64,000 nucleotides of DNA. It comes from Devosia sp. FKR38 (GTDB taxonomy: Bacteria; Pseudomonadota; Alphaproteobacteria; Rhizobiales; Devosiaceae). Below the pieces are notes generated by a model that worked only from the letters and a program-made list of their open reading frames with translations, had not been told where the DNA came from and ran no database searches. Positions 1 to 9,090 of the stretch are shown here, one piece after another. Position 1 is the first letter of the stretch. Every line of letters starts with the position of its first letter. The stretch lies in assembly GCF_005222805.1 (NCBI RefSeq), contig NZ_STGC01000005.1:968456-1032455 (forward strand), given 5' to 3'. The position numbers and the translations under genes are program-made.

Positions 1-1052
1 GTGACTATGATCTGGTGGCGGGCGCCCTGTCGTCCCGCCCCGATGTCGCCAAGGAATCCGGCCGCAATATCGGCCTGGCCGAAGACCGCATCTACACCTC
101 CTACGAGGAGATGGCCAATGCCGAGGCCGCGCGTCCCGATGGCATCCAGGCGGTGTCCATCGTCACGCCCAACCACATGCACTATGGCCCGGCCAAGGCC
201 TTCCTCGAGGCCGGCATCCATGTGATCTGCGACAAGCCGATCACCTCGACGCTCGAAGACGCCCGCAAGCTGGCCGCCATCCAGCCCAAGAACGGCGCCA
301 AGTTCCTGCTGACCCACAATTACACCGGCTATCCGCTGATCCGTCAGGCGCGCGAGCTGGTGGCCTCGGGGGCCTTGGGCAAGATCCGCGTCGTCCAGGC
401 CGAATATCCGCAGGATTGGCTGACCGAGCCGACCAGCGACGACAACAAGCAGGCGTCCTGGCGCACCGACCCGGCCCGTTCCGGCGCCGGCGGCTGCATC
501 GGCGATATCGGCACCCATGCCTATAACCTGGCCCGCTTCGTCACCGGCCTCAAGACCGATTCGGTCTCCGCCGATCTGACGGCCTTCGTCGACGGCCGCC
601 AGCTCGACGACAACGTCAACATCATGCTGCGCTTCGAAGGCGGGGCCAAGGGCATGCTCTGGGCCAGCCAGGTGGCCGTGGGCTGCGAGAACGGCCTGCA
701 GCTGCGCGTCTATGGCGATAAGGGCGGCATCGAATGGCGCCAGGACAATCCCAACTACATGTGGTTCACCGAATTCGGCAAACCCAAGCAGTTGCTGACC
801 CGTGGCGGCGCCATCTCCGGCAATGCCGCTTCGACCATGAATGTGCGCATCCCCTCGGGCCACCCCGAAGGCTATCTCGAAGCCTTCGCCACGCTCTACA
901 GCCAGTTCGCTGCCATCATCCGCGGCGAGGGCCAGGCCTATGAAGGCCTGCTGCCGACCCTGGCCGATGGCGTTGAGGGCATGCAGTTCATCGTGGCCTC
1001 GGTGCAATCGAGCAAGAACGACGGCAAGTGGACCAAGCTCAGCGACGTCTGA
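1..1052 (+). CDS. Gfo/Idh/MocA family oxidoreductase, 5' end outside window
   Basis: The reading frame is open from base 3 and stops at 1050-1052; the N-terminal nucleotide-binding glycine motif lies before the window. The visible 349 residues begin Asp-Tyr-Asp-Leu-Val-Ala-Gly-Ala, which is the second strand of a Rossmann fold. The family's lysine motif (Cys-Asp-Lys-Pro-Ile-Thr) comes about 75 residues in, and the Gly-Asp-Ile-Gly-Thr-His motif about 168 residues in, where Asp and His normally take part in catalysis. Members are NAD(P)-dependent dehydrogenases or reductases of sugars, inositols and similar polyols. The substrate cannot be read from this fragment. A strong hairpin follows the stop, so this is probably the last gene of its transcript. 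Confidence 0.9.
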   Translation, partial: DYDLVAGALSSRPDVAKESGRNIGLAEDRIYTSYEEMANAEAARPDGIQAVSIVTPNHMHYGPAKAFLEAGIHVICDKPITSTLEDARKLAAIQPKNGAKFLLTHNYTGYPLIRQARELVASGALGKIRVVQAEYPQDWLTEPTSDDNKQASWRTDPARSGAGGCIGDIGTHAYNLARFVTGLKTDSVSADLTAFVDGRQLDDNVNIMLRFEGGAKGMLWASQVAVGCENGLQLRVYGDKGGIEWRQDNPNYMWFTEFGKPKQLLTRGGAISGNAASTMNVRIPSGHPEGYLEAFATLYSQFAAIIRGEGQAYEGLLPTLADGVEGMQFIVASVQSSKNDGKWTKLSDV

Positions 1053-1076
1053 GCCCCGCTGCGAGTTGATTAAGCG

Positions 1077-1109
1077 ACACCCCGGCCTGCGCCGGGGTGT
1101 CTGCGTTTT
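1077..1109 (+). terminator. Rho-independent terminator after the oxidoreductase
   Basis: A perfect 10-bp stem (1077-1086 with 1091-1100) closes a 4-base loop and is followed by CTGCG and four T. It separates the plus-strand oxidoreductase from the convergent TraB-family gene. Confidence 0.75.
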
Positions 1110-1112
1110 GGC

Positions 1113-1970
1113 CTATTGTATGCGTTCGACGCTGTAGCCGGCGGCCTCGAGCAGCTCGATGACACTGCCCTCGCCAACAAGATGGCCGGCACCGACGATG
1201 ATCAGATTGTTGCGGTTGTCGGCCAGCATCTGCTCGATGGGAGGGATCCAGTTGCGGTTGCGCGCCAGCAGCAGCCGTTCGAGATAGCGCCCTTCGAACC
1301 CACCCATTTCCATCAGGAACAGCGGGCCGAGCTTGTCCGGCGTGCCACCCAGCCAATGGCTCAACAGCTTGCTCAGCACCTTGGGCAATTGGTCAAATTC
1401 GTCCACGGTGGCCTGCAGCAGCGCGATTTGCTCGTCATCGGGCGCCCCGGCCAGCACCTCGATCTGCTCGTCGCCGGTTTCGAGGAAGGCCAGGCGCTCG
1501 GCCGAAATCTCGGGTTCGAGCACAAACTCCACCCCCTGTTCCACCAGGCCCAGACGGACCATGGCGGCGGCCGACAGCGTATTGGCCGCCATCCAGGGGC
1601 GCATCGCCAGCATCGGCCCGAACGGCACGCCCACCTGTTCCGCCTGGGCGCGCAGGGCGTCCGCCAATGGGGCATCCACCACATCGGTCAGCTGCGTGCC
1701 ATCCACATAGATGCCGCGCACAAAGGCCTTGGCGCTCACTTCGGCCATCGCCATCGGGCGAACATCGGTTTCGAACACCACCTGGTCGGCCTCGGCCAGG
1801 GTCTCGTCGAACAGTGGCGTGCGCCAGTCGGTATCGGCGGGCATGACATGCAGCGAGCCGAAGATCTGCACCGCGCTGTCACCGTCGCGAATCTCCCACA
1901 GGGCAGGGGCCGCCTGCGCCGGAACGCCAAGCGCCATCAGTGAGAGTGTCGTCAACAGCCGCTTGAGCAT
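1113..1970 (-). CDS. TraB/GumN family secreted protein
   Basis: 285 residues. The first ~20 form a Sec signal peptide ending Val-Pro-Ala-Gln-Ala, so the product should be periplasmic. The mature part opens with a Gly-Ser-Leu-His-Val motif (about residue 38) and ends with Val-Gly-Ala-Gly-His-Leu-Val-Gly (about 260-267). These are the two motifs that define the TraB/GumN (TIKI-like) fold, a probable metalloprotease scaffold. Bacterial members are mostly uncharacterised. A good ribosome site (GGGAGGTGA) precedes the ATG at 1970. The gene stands alone, convergent with the oxidoreductase. The substrate is unknown. Confidence 0.85.
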   Translation of the reverse strand: MLKRLLTTLSLMALGVPAQAAPALWEIRDGDSAVQIFGSLHVMPADTDWRTPLFDETLAEADQVVFETDVRPMAMAEVSAKAFVRGIYVDGTQLTDVVDAPLADALRAQAEQVGVPFGPMLAMRPWMAANTLSAAAMVRLGLVEQGVEFVLEPEISAERLAFLETGDEQIEVLAGAPDDEQIALLQATVDEFDQLPKVLSKLLSHWLGGTPDKLGPLFLMEMGGFEGRYLERLLLARNRNWIPPIEQMLADNRNNLIIVGAGHLVGEGSVIELLEAAGYSVERIQ

Positions 1971-2073
1971 GGGTCACCTCCCGATGCGGCCGGTGGTGCT
2001 GGCGCCGGCCATAAAAACAAATGCGCCGCAATGGTTTGCAGCGCATTGTGGATTCAGGATGGCAGAGCGCGGA

Positions 2074-2379
2074 CTAGTGTGTCCAGGGCGTCTTGCGGTC
2101 GGCGCGGAAATTGTCCGGATAGCTCACGCGCTGCGGCGTGGCTTCATGCACCGGCTGCACGCTATAGGCGATGCCATTCTTCTGCGCATAGGCCTCGGCG
2201 GCTTCAAGCGTATCAAAGCTCAGCCGGATCTGCTGGCGCGTGTCGGTGGTGCTGGTATAGCCCATCAGCGGGTCGATGGAGCGCGGCGCGGCCGGCTCAT
2301 GCACCAGAACCCATTTGTGGGTCTTGCCTTTGCCGGACTGCATGGCGTTGCGGGCCGGGCGGTAGATACGGGCGGTCAT
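2074..2379 (-). CDS. NDUFS4-like protein (ETC complex I subunit conserved region)
   Basis: 101 residues. The protein matches the accessory-subunit family NDUFS4/NDUFA (PF04800): an opening Ala-Arg-Ile-Tyr-Arg-Pro-Ala-Arg, a central Trp-Val-Leu segment, a Leu-Met-Gly-Tyr-Thr-Ser-Thr-Thr-Asp stretch, and a Tyr-Ala-Gln-Lys-Asn-Gly-Ile-Ala-Tyr segment near residue 65. In alphaproteobacteria and mitochondria this subunit sits on the peripheral arm of NADH:quinone oxidoreductase. It is encoded away from any nuo operon here, which is usual. It lies next to tRNA-Pro on the same strand. Confidence 0.85.
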   Translation of the reverse strand: MTARIYRPARNAMQSGKGKTHKWVLVHEPAAPRSIDPLMGYTSTTDTRQQIRLSFDTLEAAEAYAQKNGIAYSVQPVHEATPQRVSYPDNFRADRKTPWTH

Positions 2380-2424
2380 GCAAAGTCCTCAACACGATGC
2401 GTTTCGCCAGAAGGCGGATTGTGA

Positions 2425-2501
2425 TGGTCGGAGTACAAAGATTCGAACTTTGGACCCCCGGTTCCCAAAACCGGTGCTCTACCAGGCTGAGCTACACTCC
2501 G
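2425..2501 (-). tRNA. tRNA-Pro (UGG)
   Basis: On the minus strand a full cloverleaf can be folded: a 7-bp acceptor stem with one G-T pair, an anticodon loop TTTGGGA giving anticodon TGG, and a T-arm with TTCGAAT. The 3' discriminator A and CCA are encoded (2425-2428). The C at the 5' end is typical of tRNA-Pro. Confidence 0.95.
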
Positions 2502-2605
2502 ATATCACCGCCATCCGTTAGCCTGTTCGGCGACCTAGGGCAAGCGTAACCACACCTGCGTGTGAGCATTGACGGAAACTGTGCACACGTCCAAATACTT
2601 CCCCC

Positions 2606-3355
2606 ATGACTGACCTGACCGCGCGCTGGCCGCTGGGCCTTAATCGCAAGACCTGGCCGGACCGCGTCCTGACGCTGGTCATGGTGCTGTTTGCCTTGGT
2701 GTTCATCGATGCTTGGGCGTCCCAGACGCTGCAGGCCTGGCCCGATGTGTGGCGCGCGCCCTTCGCCTTCATCACCGATTTCGGCCTCTCCGACTGGATA
2801 CTGATTCCCTCGGTGCTGGTCTTTGCCCTGGCCGCCATTGCCCTGCGGCTGCCGCTGGGGCGCTATCGCCGTGCCATCTATGAGCTGGGCCTCGTCGCGG
2901 CTTTCATCTTCATCGGCGTCGGCCTGCCAGGCCTGGTGTCAAACCTGCTCAAGCGGGTGATCGGCCGCGCCCGTCCCGAGCATTTCCTCGATACTGGCAC
3001 CTTCCAGTTCCAGCACATTGTCAATGCCTGGGATTTCCAGAGCTTTCCCTCGGGCCATTCCACCACGGCCATGGCCACGGCTCTGGTGATCGGCTTCATG
3101 GTGCCGCGCCTGTTTCGCCCCATCCTGGTGATCGCGGTGATGACCGGGCTGTCCCGCGTCGTCATCGGCATGCATTATCCCACCGACGTGGTCAGCGGCT
3201 TCGCCCTGGGGCTGATCGGCGCCTATGCCGTGCGCAATGTCTTCGCCCGCCGCCGCTGGCTGTTTGCGAACCGCGCGGATGGCTCCGTGCGGTTCCGTGG
3301 CGTGCCCAATCTCACCCGGCTGCTGCGCCGCTGGTCCTACCGCGCCAAGGTGTAG
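2606..3355 (+). CDS. PAP2 family membrane phosphatase
   Basis: 249 residues with about six hydrophobic segments. All three PAP2 motifs are present: Lys117...Arg123-Pro, Ser-Phe-Pro-Ser-Gly-His at 146-151, and Ser-Arg-Val-Val-Ile-Gly-Met-His at 183-190 followed by Tyr-Pro-Thr-Asp. These give the active-site His pair and phosphate-binding Lys/Arg. Family members dephosphorylate membrane lipids such as undecaprenyl pyrophosphate, phosphatidic acid or phosphatidylglycerol phosphate; which one cannot be told here. The last 19 bp overlap the convergent cystathionine beta-lyase gene. No clear ribosome site precedes the ATG. Confidence 0.9.
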   Translation: MTDLTARWPLGLNRKTWPDRVLTLVMVLFALVFIDAWASQTLQAWPDVWRAPFAFITDFGLSDWILIPSVLVFALAAIALRLPLGRYRRAIYELGLVAAFIFIGVGLPGLVSNLLKRVIGRARPEHFLDTGTFQFQHIVNAWDFQSFPSGHSTTAMATALVIGFMVPRLFRPILVIAVMTGLSRVVIGMHYPTDVVSGFALGLIGAYAVRNVFARRRWLFANRADGSVRFRGVPNLTRLLRRWSYRAKV

Positions 3356-4542
3356 CGCGTGATGGCAGCCGACAGGTCTGCCTTGAGATCGTCAATGCCT
3401 TCAAAGCCGATGTGCAGGCGGAAGAGATTGCCCTCATTTGTCCAGGGCTTGGCCGTGCGATTCTTGCCCAGCTTGACCGGCAGGCACAGGCTTTCGTAGC
3501 CGCCCCAGGAATAGCCCATGGTGAAGAGCTCGAGCTTGTCCACAAAGGCCGCCACTGATGCGCGCGGGGCAGGGGCCAGCAACACACTGAACAGGCTGCC
3601 CGAGCCGGTGAAGTCGCGCTTGAACAGGGCATGATCCGGATGGCTCTCCAGCGCCGGATGCAGCACCTGCACCACTTCGGGCTGGGTCTCGAGCCAGCGC
3701 GCAATCTCCAGCGCCCGGTCCCGGTGCGCCGCCATGCGCAGCGCCAGCGTGCGCAGCCCGCGCGCCACCAGATAGGCATCATCGCCCGAGGTGAAAAAGC
3801 CCAAGAGTCGGCGCGTGCGCTCCACGTCCGCCCAGGCGTCCTGGGTGGTCGAGATCGTGCCGGCAAAGGCGTCCGAATGGCCCACGAACATCTTGGTGGC
3901 GGCATGCACCACCAGATCGGCGCCCAGTGCCAGCGGCTGGTGATAAAGCGGGCTGGCCCAGCTGTTGTCGATGATCAGCCGGGCGCCGCCATCATGGGCG
4001 GCCTTGGCCAGCGCCGGAATATCCTGCACTTCAAAGGTCAGCGAACCGGGGCTTTCGCCCAGCACGGCCCGGGTATTGGGCTGCATCAGCCCGGCCAGCC
4101 CGGCGCCGATGCGCGGATCATAATAGCGCACGCTCACGCCCATGCGGGCCAGATAGCCGTCGCCGAACGTGCGGCCGGGTTCATAGGCGCTGTCGCTGAT
4201 CAGCACGTCGTCGCCGGCCTTGAGGCAACTCATCAGTGCCACGGTCACCGCGGCCAGGCCTGATGGCAGCAATTGCGTGCGATAGGCGCCCTCGAGCTGG
4301 CTGATGATGGCTTCCACCCCTTCGGTCGTGGGGTTGCCGGCCCGGCCATAGAGGTAACGCTGCTGTTGCGCGTCCAGATCGTCCAGGGTTTTGAACAGCA
4401 CTGTGGAGCCCCGATAGACCGGGGTGTTGACGAAACCGAACTGGTCGTCCGGCTCCCGCCCGCCATGGGTCAGGATCGTTTCGATCGAGCGCAAGGAATT
4501 ACTGCCTGTTTTGATATCATTCATGGGAGGCTCAGTGCTCAT
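3337..4542 (-). CDS. metC: Cystathionine beta-lyase (PLP-dependent)
   Basis: 401 residues from the ATG at 4542; an ATG six codons later (4524) is also possible. It is a Cys/Met-metabolism PLP enzyme. Tyr-Gly-Arg near residue 65 and Asp192 (Ile-Asp-Asn) contact the cofactor, and Lys217 in Ala-Thr-Lys-Met-Phe-Val-Gly-His-Ser-Asp is the Schiff-base lysine. The His-Ser-Asp after the lysine and the C-terminal Trp-Gly-Gly-Tyr-Glu-Ser favour MetC over gamma-synthase. It would cleave cystathionine to homocysteine, pyruvate and ammonia in methionine synthesis. It is divergent from aapJ. I looked for a SAM-II riboswitch in the ~200-bp spacer and saw none. Confidence 0.88.
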   Translation of the reverse strand: MSTEPPMNDIKTGSNSLRSIETILTHGGREPDDQFGFVNTPVYRGSTVLFKTLDDLDAQQQRYLYGRAGNPTTEGVEAIISQLEGAYRTQLLPSGLAAVTVALMSCLKAGDDVLISDSAYEPGRTFGDGYLARMGVSVRYYDPRIGAGLAGLMQPNTRAVLGESPGSLTFEVQDIPALAKAAHDGGARLIIDNSWASPLYHQPLALGADLVVHAATKMFVGHSDAFAGTISTTQDAWADVERTRRLLGFFTSGDDAYLVARGLRTLALRMAAHRDRALEIARWLETQPEVVQVLHPALESHPDHALFKRDFTGSGSLFSVLLAPAPRASVAAFVDKLELFTMGYSWGGYESLCLPVKLGKNRTAKPWTNEGNLFRLHIGFEGIDDLKADLSAAITRYTLAR

Positions 4543-4745
4543 TATCCAGTCAAATCCACAATGGTGTCTAAATAAGCGACAGGCTTGCTGTCCCAAGCCA
4601 GCATCTACCCTTGACGCAACGGTCAATAGACGCTTGCATGGATAGCAGCATCGCAACTGCACTTCAAAGTGTGGAGGTGCCACCGGGGATGTGGGCGTGC
4701 TCACCAACCTCGGGACACAAGGTCAGGAACCAGAAGGCAAAATCA

Positions 4746-5762
4746 ATGCAGAAAACGCTCGTAACAATCGCAGTCGCGGCTTCGCTGAGCCTCGGCGCGA
4801 CGGCTGCTCATGCAGCCATTCTCGATGATGTGAAGGCCAAGGGCTATGTCCAATGCGGCGTCACCGGCGGTGTGCCCGGCTTCTCTGCCCCCGATTCCAA
4901 CAATGTGTGGACCGGCCTGGAAGTCGACTACTGCCGCGCTCTCGCTGCCGCCATCTTCAATGATGCCGAGGCCGTCCGCTACACCTCGCTGACCAGCCAG
5001 GAACGCTTCACCGCCCTGTCTGCCGGCGAAATCGACGTTCTGTCCCGCACCACCACCTGGACCATGAGCCGCGATACCCAGCTCGGTATCAGCTTTGTTG
5101 GCACCATGTTCTATGATGGTCAGGGCTTCATGGTCCGCAAGGCCGATGGCATCAAGTCGGCCCTGGACCTGTCCGGCGCCGCCATCTGCATCGAGTCCGG
5201 CACCACCACCGAGTTGAACGCTGCTGACTACTTTGCGGCCAACAACATGGAATTCAACACCGTGGTGTTCGTGGACCAGGACGAAGTCGTCAAGGCCTAT
5301 GAAGACGGCCGTTGCGACGTCTACACCACTGACTCCTCGGCCCTGGCCGCTGAGCGCTCCAAGTTCGCCGTGCCGGATGATCACATCATCCTGCCCGAGA
5401 TCATCTCCAAGGAGCCCCTGGGCCCGGTGGTGCGCGCCGGTGATACCGGCTGGTTCAACATCGCCCGCTGGACCTATTACGCGCTGCTCGAAGCTGAAGA
5501 ACTGGGCGTGACCTCGACCAATGTCGACGAAATGCTCGGCTCCGACAACCCGGCCATCAAGCGCCTGCTCGGCGTTGAAGGCGACTTCGGCACCCCGCTC
5601 GGCCTGACCAAGGACTGGGCCTACCAGATCATCAAGCTGGTCGGTAACTACGCCGAGACCTATGACCGCAACGTCGGCCCGTCGACCCCGATCGGCCTGG
5701 CCCGCGGCCTGAATGCCCTGTGGAAAGACGGCGGCATCCAGTACGCTCCGCCGATCCGCTAA
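4746..5762 (+). CDS. aapJ: General L-amino-acid ABC transporter, periplasmic binding protein
   Basis: 338 residues with a signal peptide (cut after Ala-Ala-His-Ala, ~23). This is the AapJ/BztA family of binding proteins for polar-amino-acid importers. The ligand loops are canonical: Arg-Thr-Thr-Thr-Trp-Thr-Met-Ser-Arg-Asp at 101-110, Ser-Gly-Thr-Thr-Thr-Glu at 151-156, and Thr-Thr-Asp-Ser-Ser-Ala-Leu at 194-200. The start was chosen because the signal peptide begins there and GAAGG lies ~8 bases upstream; longer in-frame extension is not signal-like. It heads aapJQMP, with a strong hairpin after its stop that may raise its dosage over the membrane subunits. Confidence 0.93.
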   Translation: MQKTLVTIAVAASLSLGATAAHAAILDDVKAKGYVQCGVTGGVPGFSAPDSNNVWTGLEVDYCRALAAAIFNDAEAVRYTSLTSQERFTALSAGEIDVLSRTTTWTMSRDTQLGISFVGTMFYDGQGFMVRKADGIKSALDLSGAAICIESGTTTELNAADYFAANNMEFNTVVFVDQDEVVKAYEDGRCDVYTTDSSALAAERSKFAVPDDHIILPEIISKEPLGPVVRAGDTGWFNIARWTYYALLEAEELGVTSTNVDEMLGSDNPAIKRLLGVEGDFGTPLGLTKDWAYQIIKLVGNYAETYDRNVGPSTPIGLARGLNALWKDGGIQYAPPIR

Positions 5763-5773
5763 GTCGAACATGA

Positions 5774-5808
5774 ACCCGGCGCTCCCCTTGGAGCGTCGGG
5801 TTTGTTGT
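5774..5808 (+). terminator. Intercistronic hairpin between aapJ and aapQ
   Basis: A 12-bp stem (5774-5785 with 5790-5801, one G-T pair) closes a CCTT loop and is followed by TTGTTGTT. It looks like a leaky terminator or 3'-end stabiliser of the abundant binding-protein mRNA, as is common in ABC importer operons. Confidence 0.65.
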
Positions 5809-5875
5809 TCCATCGTCAGCCACTTCGGGTGGCGCGTGGATCAGCCGTGTTTTGGACGGCTTGGGGACAGAACTA

Positions 5876-7066
5876 ATGACAACGCTTGACACGGGGCCCG
5901 CCGCGGCCCCTCGACCCTCTTTTTTCAACGATCCGGTGATCCGGGGCATCGTCTATCAGCTTGTTGTGGCAGCGCTGCTGATCGCCTTCATCGCCTGGAT
6001 CGTCGGCAACACGGCCACCAATCTGGCGGCACAGAACAAGACCACCGGTTTTGATTTCCTCTGGAAGACGGCCGGCTTCGACATCAGCTTCTCACTGCTG
6101 CCCTGGACGCGCGCTTCCATCTATTGGGAAGCCTTCCTGGTGGGCATCACCAATACCCTGCTGGTGGCCTTCATCGGCATCGTCGCCGCCACCATCCTGG
6201 GCTTCACCATCGGCATAGCCCGCCTGTCGAGCAATTTCATCGTCTCCACGCTGGCGACGATCTATGTCGAGACCATCCGCAACATTCCGCTGCTGCTGCA
6301 GCTGTTCTTCTGGTACTTCGCCGTGCTCAAGGCCATGCCGGCCGTGCGCGACTCCATCGTGCTGCCGCTGGATTCCTTCATCAACCAGCGCGGCATCTTT
6401 GTGCCCAAGCCCATCCCCGATCCGCAGTTTGGCTTTGTCTGGATCGGTCTGGCTCTGGCTATCATCGGGGTCATTGTCCTGCGCACCTGGGCCAAGAAGC
6501 GCCTGGAGGCCACCGGCAAGCGCTTTCCGGTGTTCCTCAGCTCGGTCGCCGTCCTGGTGATCGTTCCGGCCATCGTCTGGTTCATCAGCGGCGCCAGCGT
6601 GGCGTTCGACCCGCCAGTGCTGGAGCGCTTCAACTTCAAGGGGGGCCTGCAACTGCCGCCCGAATTCGTGGCGCTGCTGTTCGGCCTGACCATCTATACG
6701 GCCTCCTTCATCGCCGAGACGGTGCGTGGCGGCATCCAGGCCGTCAGTCGCGGCCAGACCGAAGCGGCCATGTCGCTCGGCCTCAAGGAAGGAGACCGCC
6801 TGCGCCTGGTCATCGTGCCACAGGCCATGCGCGTCATCGTTCCGCCGCTGACCAGCCAGTATCTGAACCTGACCAAGAATTCGTCCCTGGGCGCCGCCAT
6901 CGGCTATCCCGAACTGGTCAACGTCTTCTCAGGCACGGCACTGAACCAGACCGGGCGCGCCATCGAGTGCATCGCCCTGACCATGTTGGTCTATCTCACC
7001 TTCTCTCTGCTGACCTCGGCGATCATGAACTGGTACAACGCCCGCGTCAGCCTGGTTGAGCGCTAG
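5876..7066 (+). CDS. aapQ: General L-amino-acid ABC transporter permease AapQ
   Basis: 396 residues from the ATG at 5876 (GGGGACAG upstream). It is longer than ordinary His-family permeases because of the extended periplasmic/loop region typical of AapQ. The cytoplasmic EAA loop (Glu-Ala-Ala-Met-Ser-Leu-Gly-Leu, about residue 300) contacts the ATPase. It forms the heteromeric channel with AapM. The next gene's ribosome site AGGAG overlaps this stop codon, showing tight coupling. Confidence 0.92.
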   Translation: MTTLDTGPAAAPRPSFFNDPVIRGIVYQLVVAALLIAFIAWIVGNTATNLAAQNKTTGFDFLWKTAGFDISFSLLPWTRASIYWEAFLVGITNTLLVAFIGIVAATILGFTIGIARLSSNFIVSTLATIYVETIRNIPLLLQLFFWYFAVLKAMPAVRDSIVLPLDSFINQRGIFVPKPIPDPQFGFVWIGLALAIIGVIVLRTWAKKRLEATGKRFPVFLSSVAVLVIVPAIVWFISGASVAFDPPVLERFNFKGGLQLPPEFVALLFGLTIYTASFIAETVRGGIQAVSRGQTEAAMSLGLKEGDRLRLVIVPQAMRVIVPPLTSQYLNLTKNSSLGAAIGYPELVNVFSGTALNQTGRAIECIALTMLVYLTFSLLTSAIMNWYNARVSLVER

Positions 7067-7076
7067 GAGCATGGCC

Positions 7077-8204
7077 ATGAGTGATATCGGTTTCGTCCGC
7101 GCTGACCTTGTTCCTGCCAAACCGGCCCCCAACCGCACCAGCGGTGCCATGGCCTGGGCGCAGAAGAATCTCTTCGCCACGCCCGTCGACACCATACTGA
7201 CGCTGTTGGGACTGCTGTTCCTGACCTGGATCGTGCCGCCGCTGTTCAACTTCTTCATCGGCCATGCCGTGGGTCCCAATGGGACTGTCGAAGAGTGCCG
7301 CGCCATCGATGCGGGGGCCTGCTGGGCCTATATCTACAGCGAGATGGAGTTCTTCATCTACGGCTTCTACGATATCCCCCAGCAATGGCGGCCCAATATC
7401 GTGTTTGCCCTGGGGGCGATGCTGTTTGTGCCCCTGCTGATCCCCAAGGCGCCGTTCAAGCGCGTCAATGCCATTCTCTTTCTGGTCGTCTATCCCGTCG
7501 TCAGCTATTTCCTGCTGGCCGGCGGCGTCTTCGGCCTCACCGAGATCCCCACCGAGAAGTGGGGCGGCCTGTTGGTCACCTTGATCATCTCCGTGGTTGG
7601 CATCACGCTGTCCTTCCCGCTAGGCATCATCCTGGCGCTGGGGCGGCAGTCCAACCTGCCGGTGATCAAGACGCTTTGCATCGCCTTCATCGAACTGATC
7701 CGGGCCGTGCCGCTGATCACCATCCTCTTCATGGCGTCCATCATGCTGCCGCTGTTCATGCCGCAGGGAACCACCGTGGACAAATTCCTGCGGGCCCTGG
7801 TCGGCGTCACGCTGTTCACCTCGGCCTATATGGCCGAAGTGGTGCGTGGTGGCCTGCAGGCCATTCCGCGCGGGCAGTATGAAGCAGGGGCCTCATTGGG
7901 CCTCGGCTATTGGCAGCGGATGTATTTCATCATCCTGCCGCAGGCGCTCAAGCATGTGATCCCGGGGATCGTGAACAACTTCATCTCGTTGTTCAAGGAT
8001 ACCTCGCTGGTCTACATCGTGGGCATGAAGGACCTGCTCGAAGCGGTCAAGACCAAGAACGACTCCGCCCTGGAGTGGCAGTCGGCCAACACCGCCACCA
8101 CCGGCTATCTCTTCGCCGCCATGGTGTTCTGGGTCTTCTGCTTCTCCATGTCGCGCTATTCCATGTACATGGAGCGCCGTCTCAATACTGGCTACAAGAG
8201 GTAG
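7077..8204 (+). CDS. aapM: General L-amino-acid ABC transporter permease AapM
   Basis: 375 residues. Two ATGs lie close together (7071 and 7077); 7077 is preferred because AGGAG at 7065-7069 sits 7 bases before it. The protein has multiple membrane spans and the EAA-type loop Tyr-Glu-Ala-Gly-Ala-Ser-Leu-Gly-Leu followed by Pro-Gln-Ala-Leu. The soluble insertion between early spans, with Cys residues in the stretch after Gly-Thr-Val-Glu-Glu, is typical of AapM/BztC. It pairs with AapQ in the inner membrane. Confidence 0.92.
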   Translation: MSDIGFVRADLVPAKPAPNRTSGAMAWAQKNLFATPVDTILTLLGLLFLTWIVPPLFNFFIGHAVGPNGTVEECRAIDAGACWAYIYSEMEFFIYGFYDIPQQWRPNIVFALGAMLFVPLLIPKAPFKRVNAILFLVVYPVVSYFLLAGGVFGLTEIPTEKWGGLLVTLIISVVGITLSFPLGIILALGRQSNLPVIKTLCIAFIELIRAVPLITILFMASIMLPLFMPQGTTVDKFLRALVGVTLFTSAYMAEVVRGGLQAIPRGQYEAGASLGLGYWQRMYFIILPQALKHVIPGIVNNFISLFKDTSLVYIVGMKDLLEAVKTKNDSALEWQSANTATTGYLFAAMVFWVFCFSMSRYSMYMERRLNTGYKR

Positions 8205-8209
8205 TTCCA

Positions 8210-9004
<795 letters not shown>

Positions 9005-9017
9005 CAGGGTCATCCCG

Positions 9018-9045
9018 ATTGCCCCGGCAAATTGGCCGGGGCAAT
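9018..9045 (+). terminator. Hairpin between aapP and the second AapJ-like gene
   Basis: A perfect 11-bp stem (9018-9028 with 9035-9045) closes a 6-base loop. There is no T-run, so full termination is doubtful; it may be a partial terminator or a stabilising structure. Confidence 0.5.
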
Positions 9046-9090
9046 TGCGCGTGTCCGGCTTGACCCCACCCGCGCGCCTGCCAATATGGC

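Noticed and set aside
4611-4639. aapJ promoter TTGACG-N17-TTGCAT
   Set aside because: The -35 is good, but the -10 has weak agreement with consensus, so I did not list it as a feature.
4543-4745. Possible SAM riboswitch or other structured leader between metC and aapJ
   Set aside because: I compared both strands with the SAM-II pattern known upstream of alphaproteobacterial methionine genes and found no match; only a short GGCTTG/CAAGCC hairpin is present.
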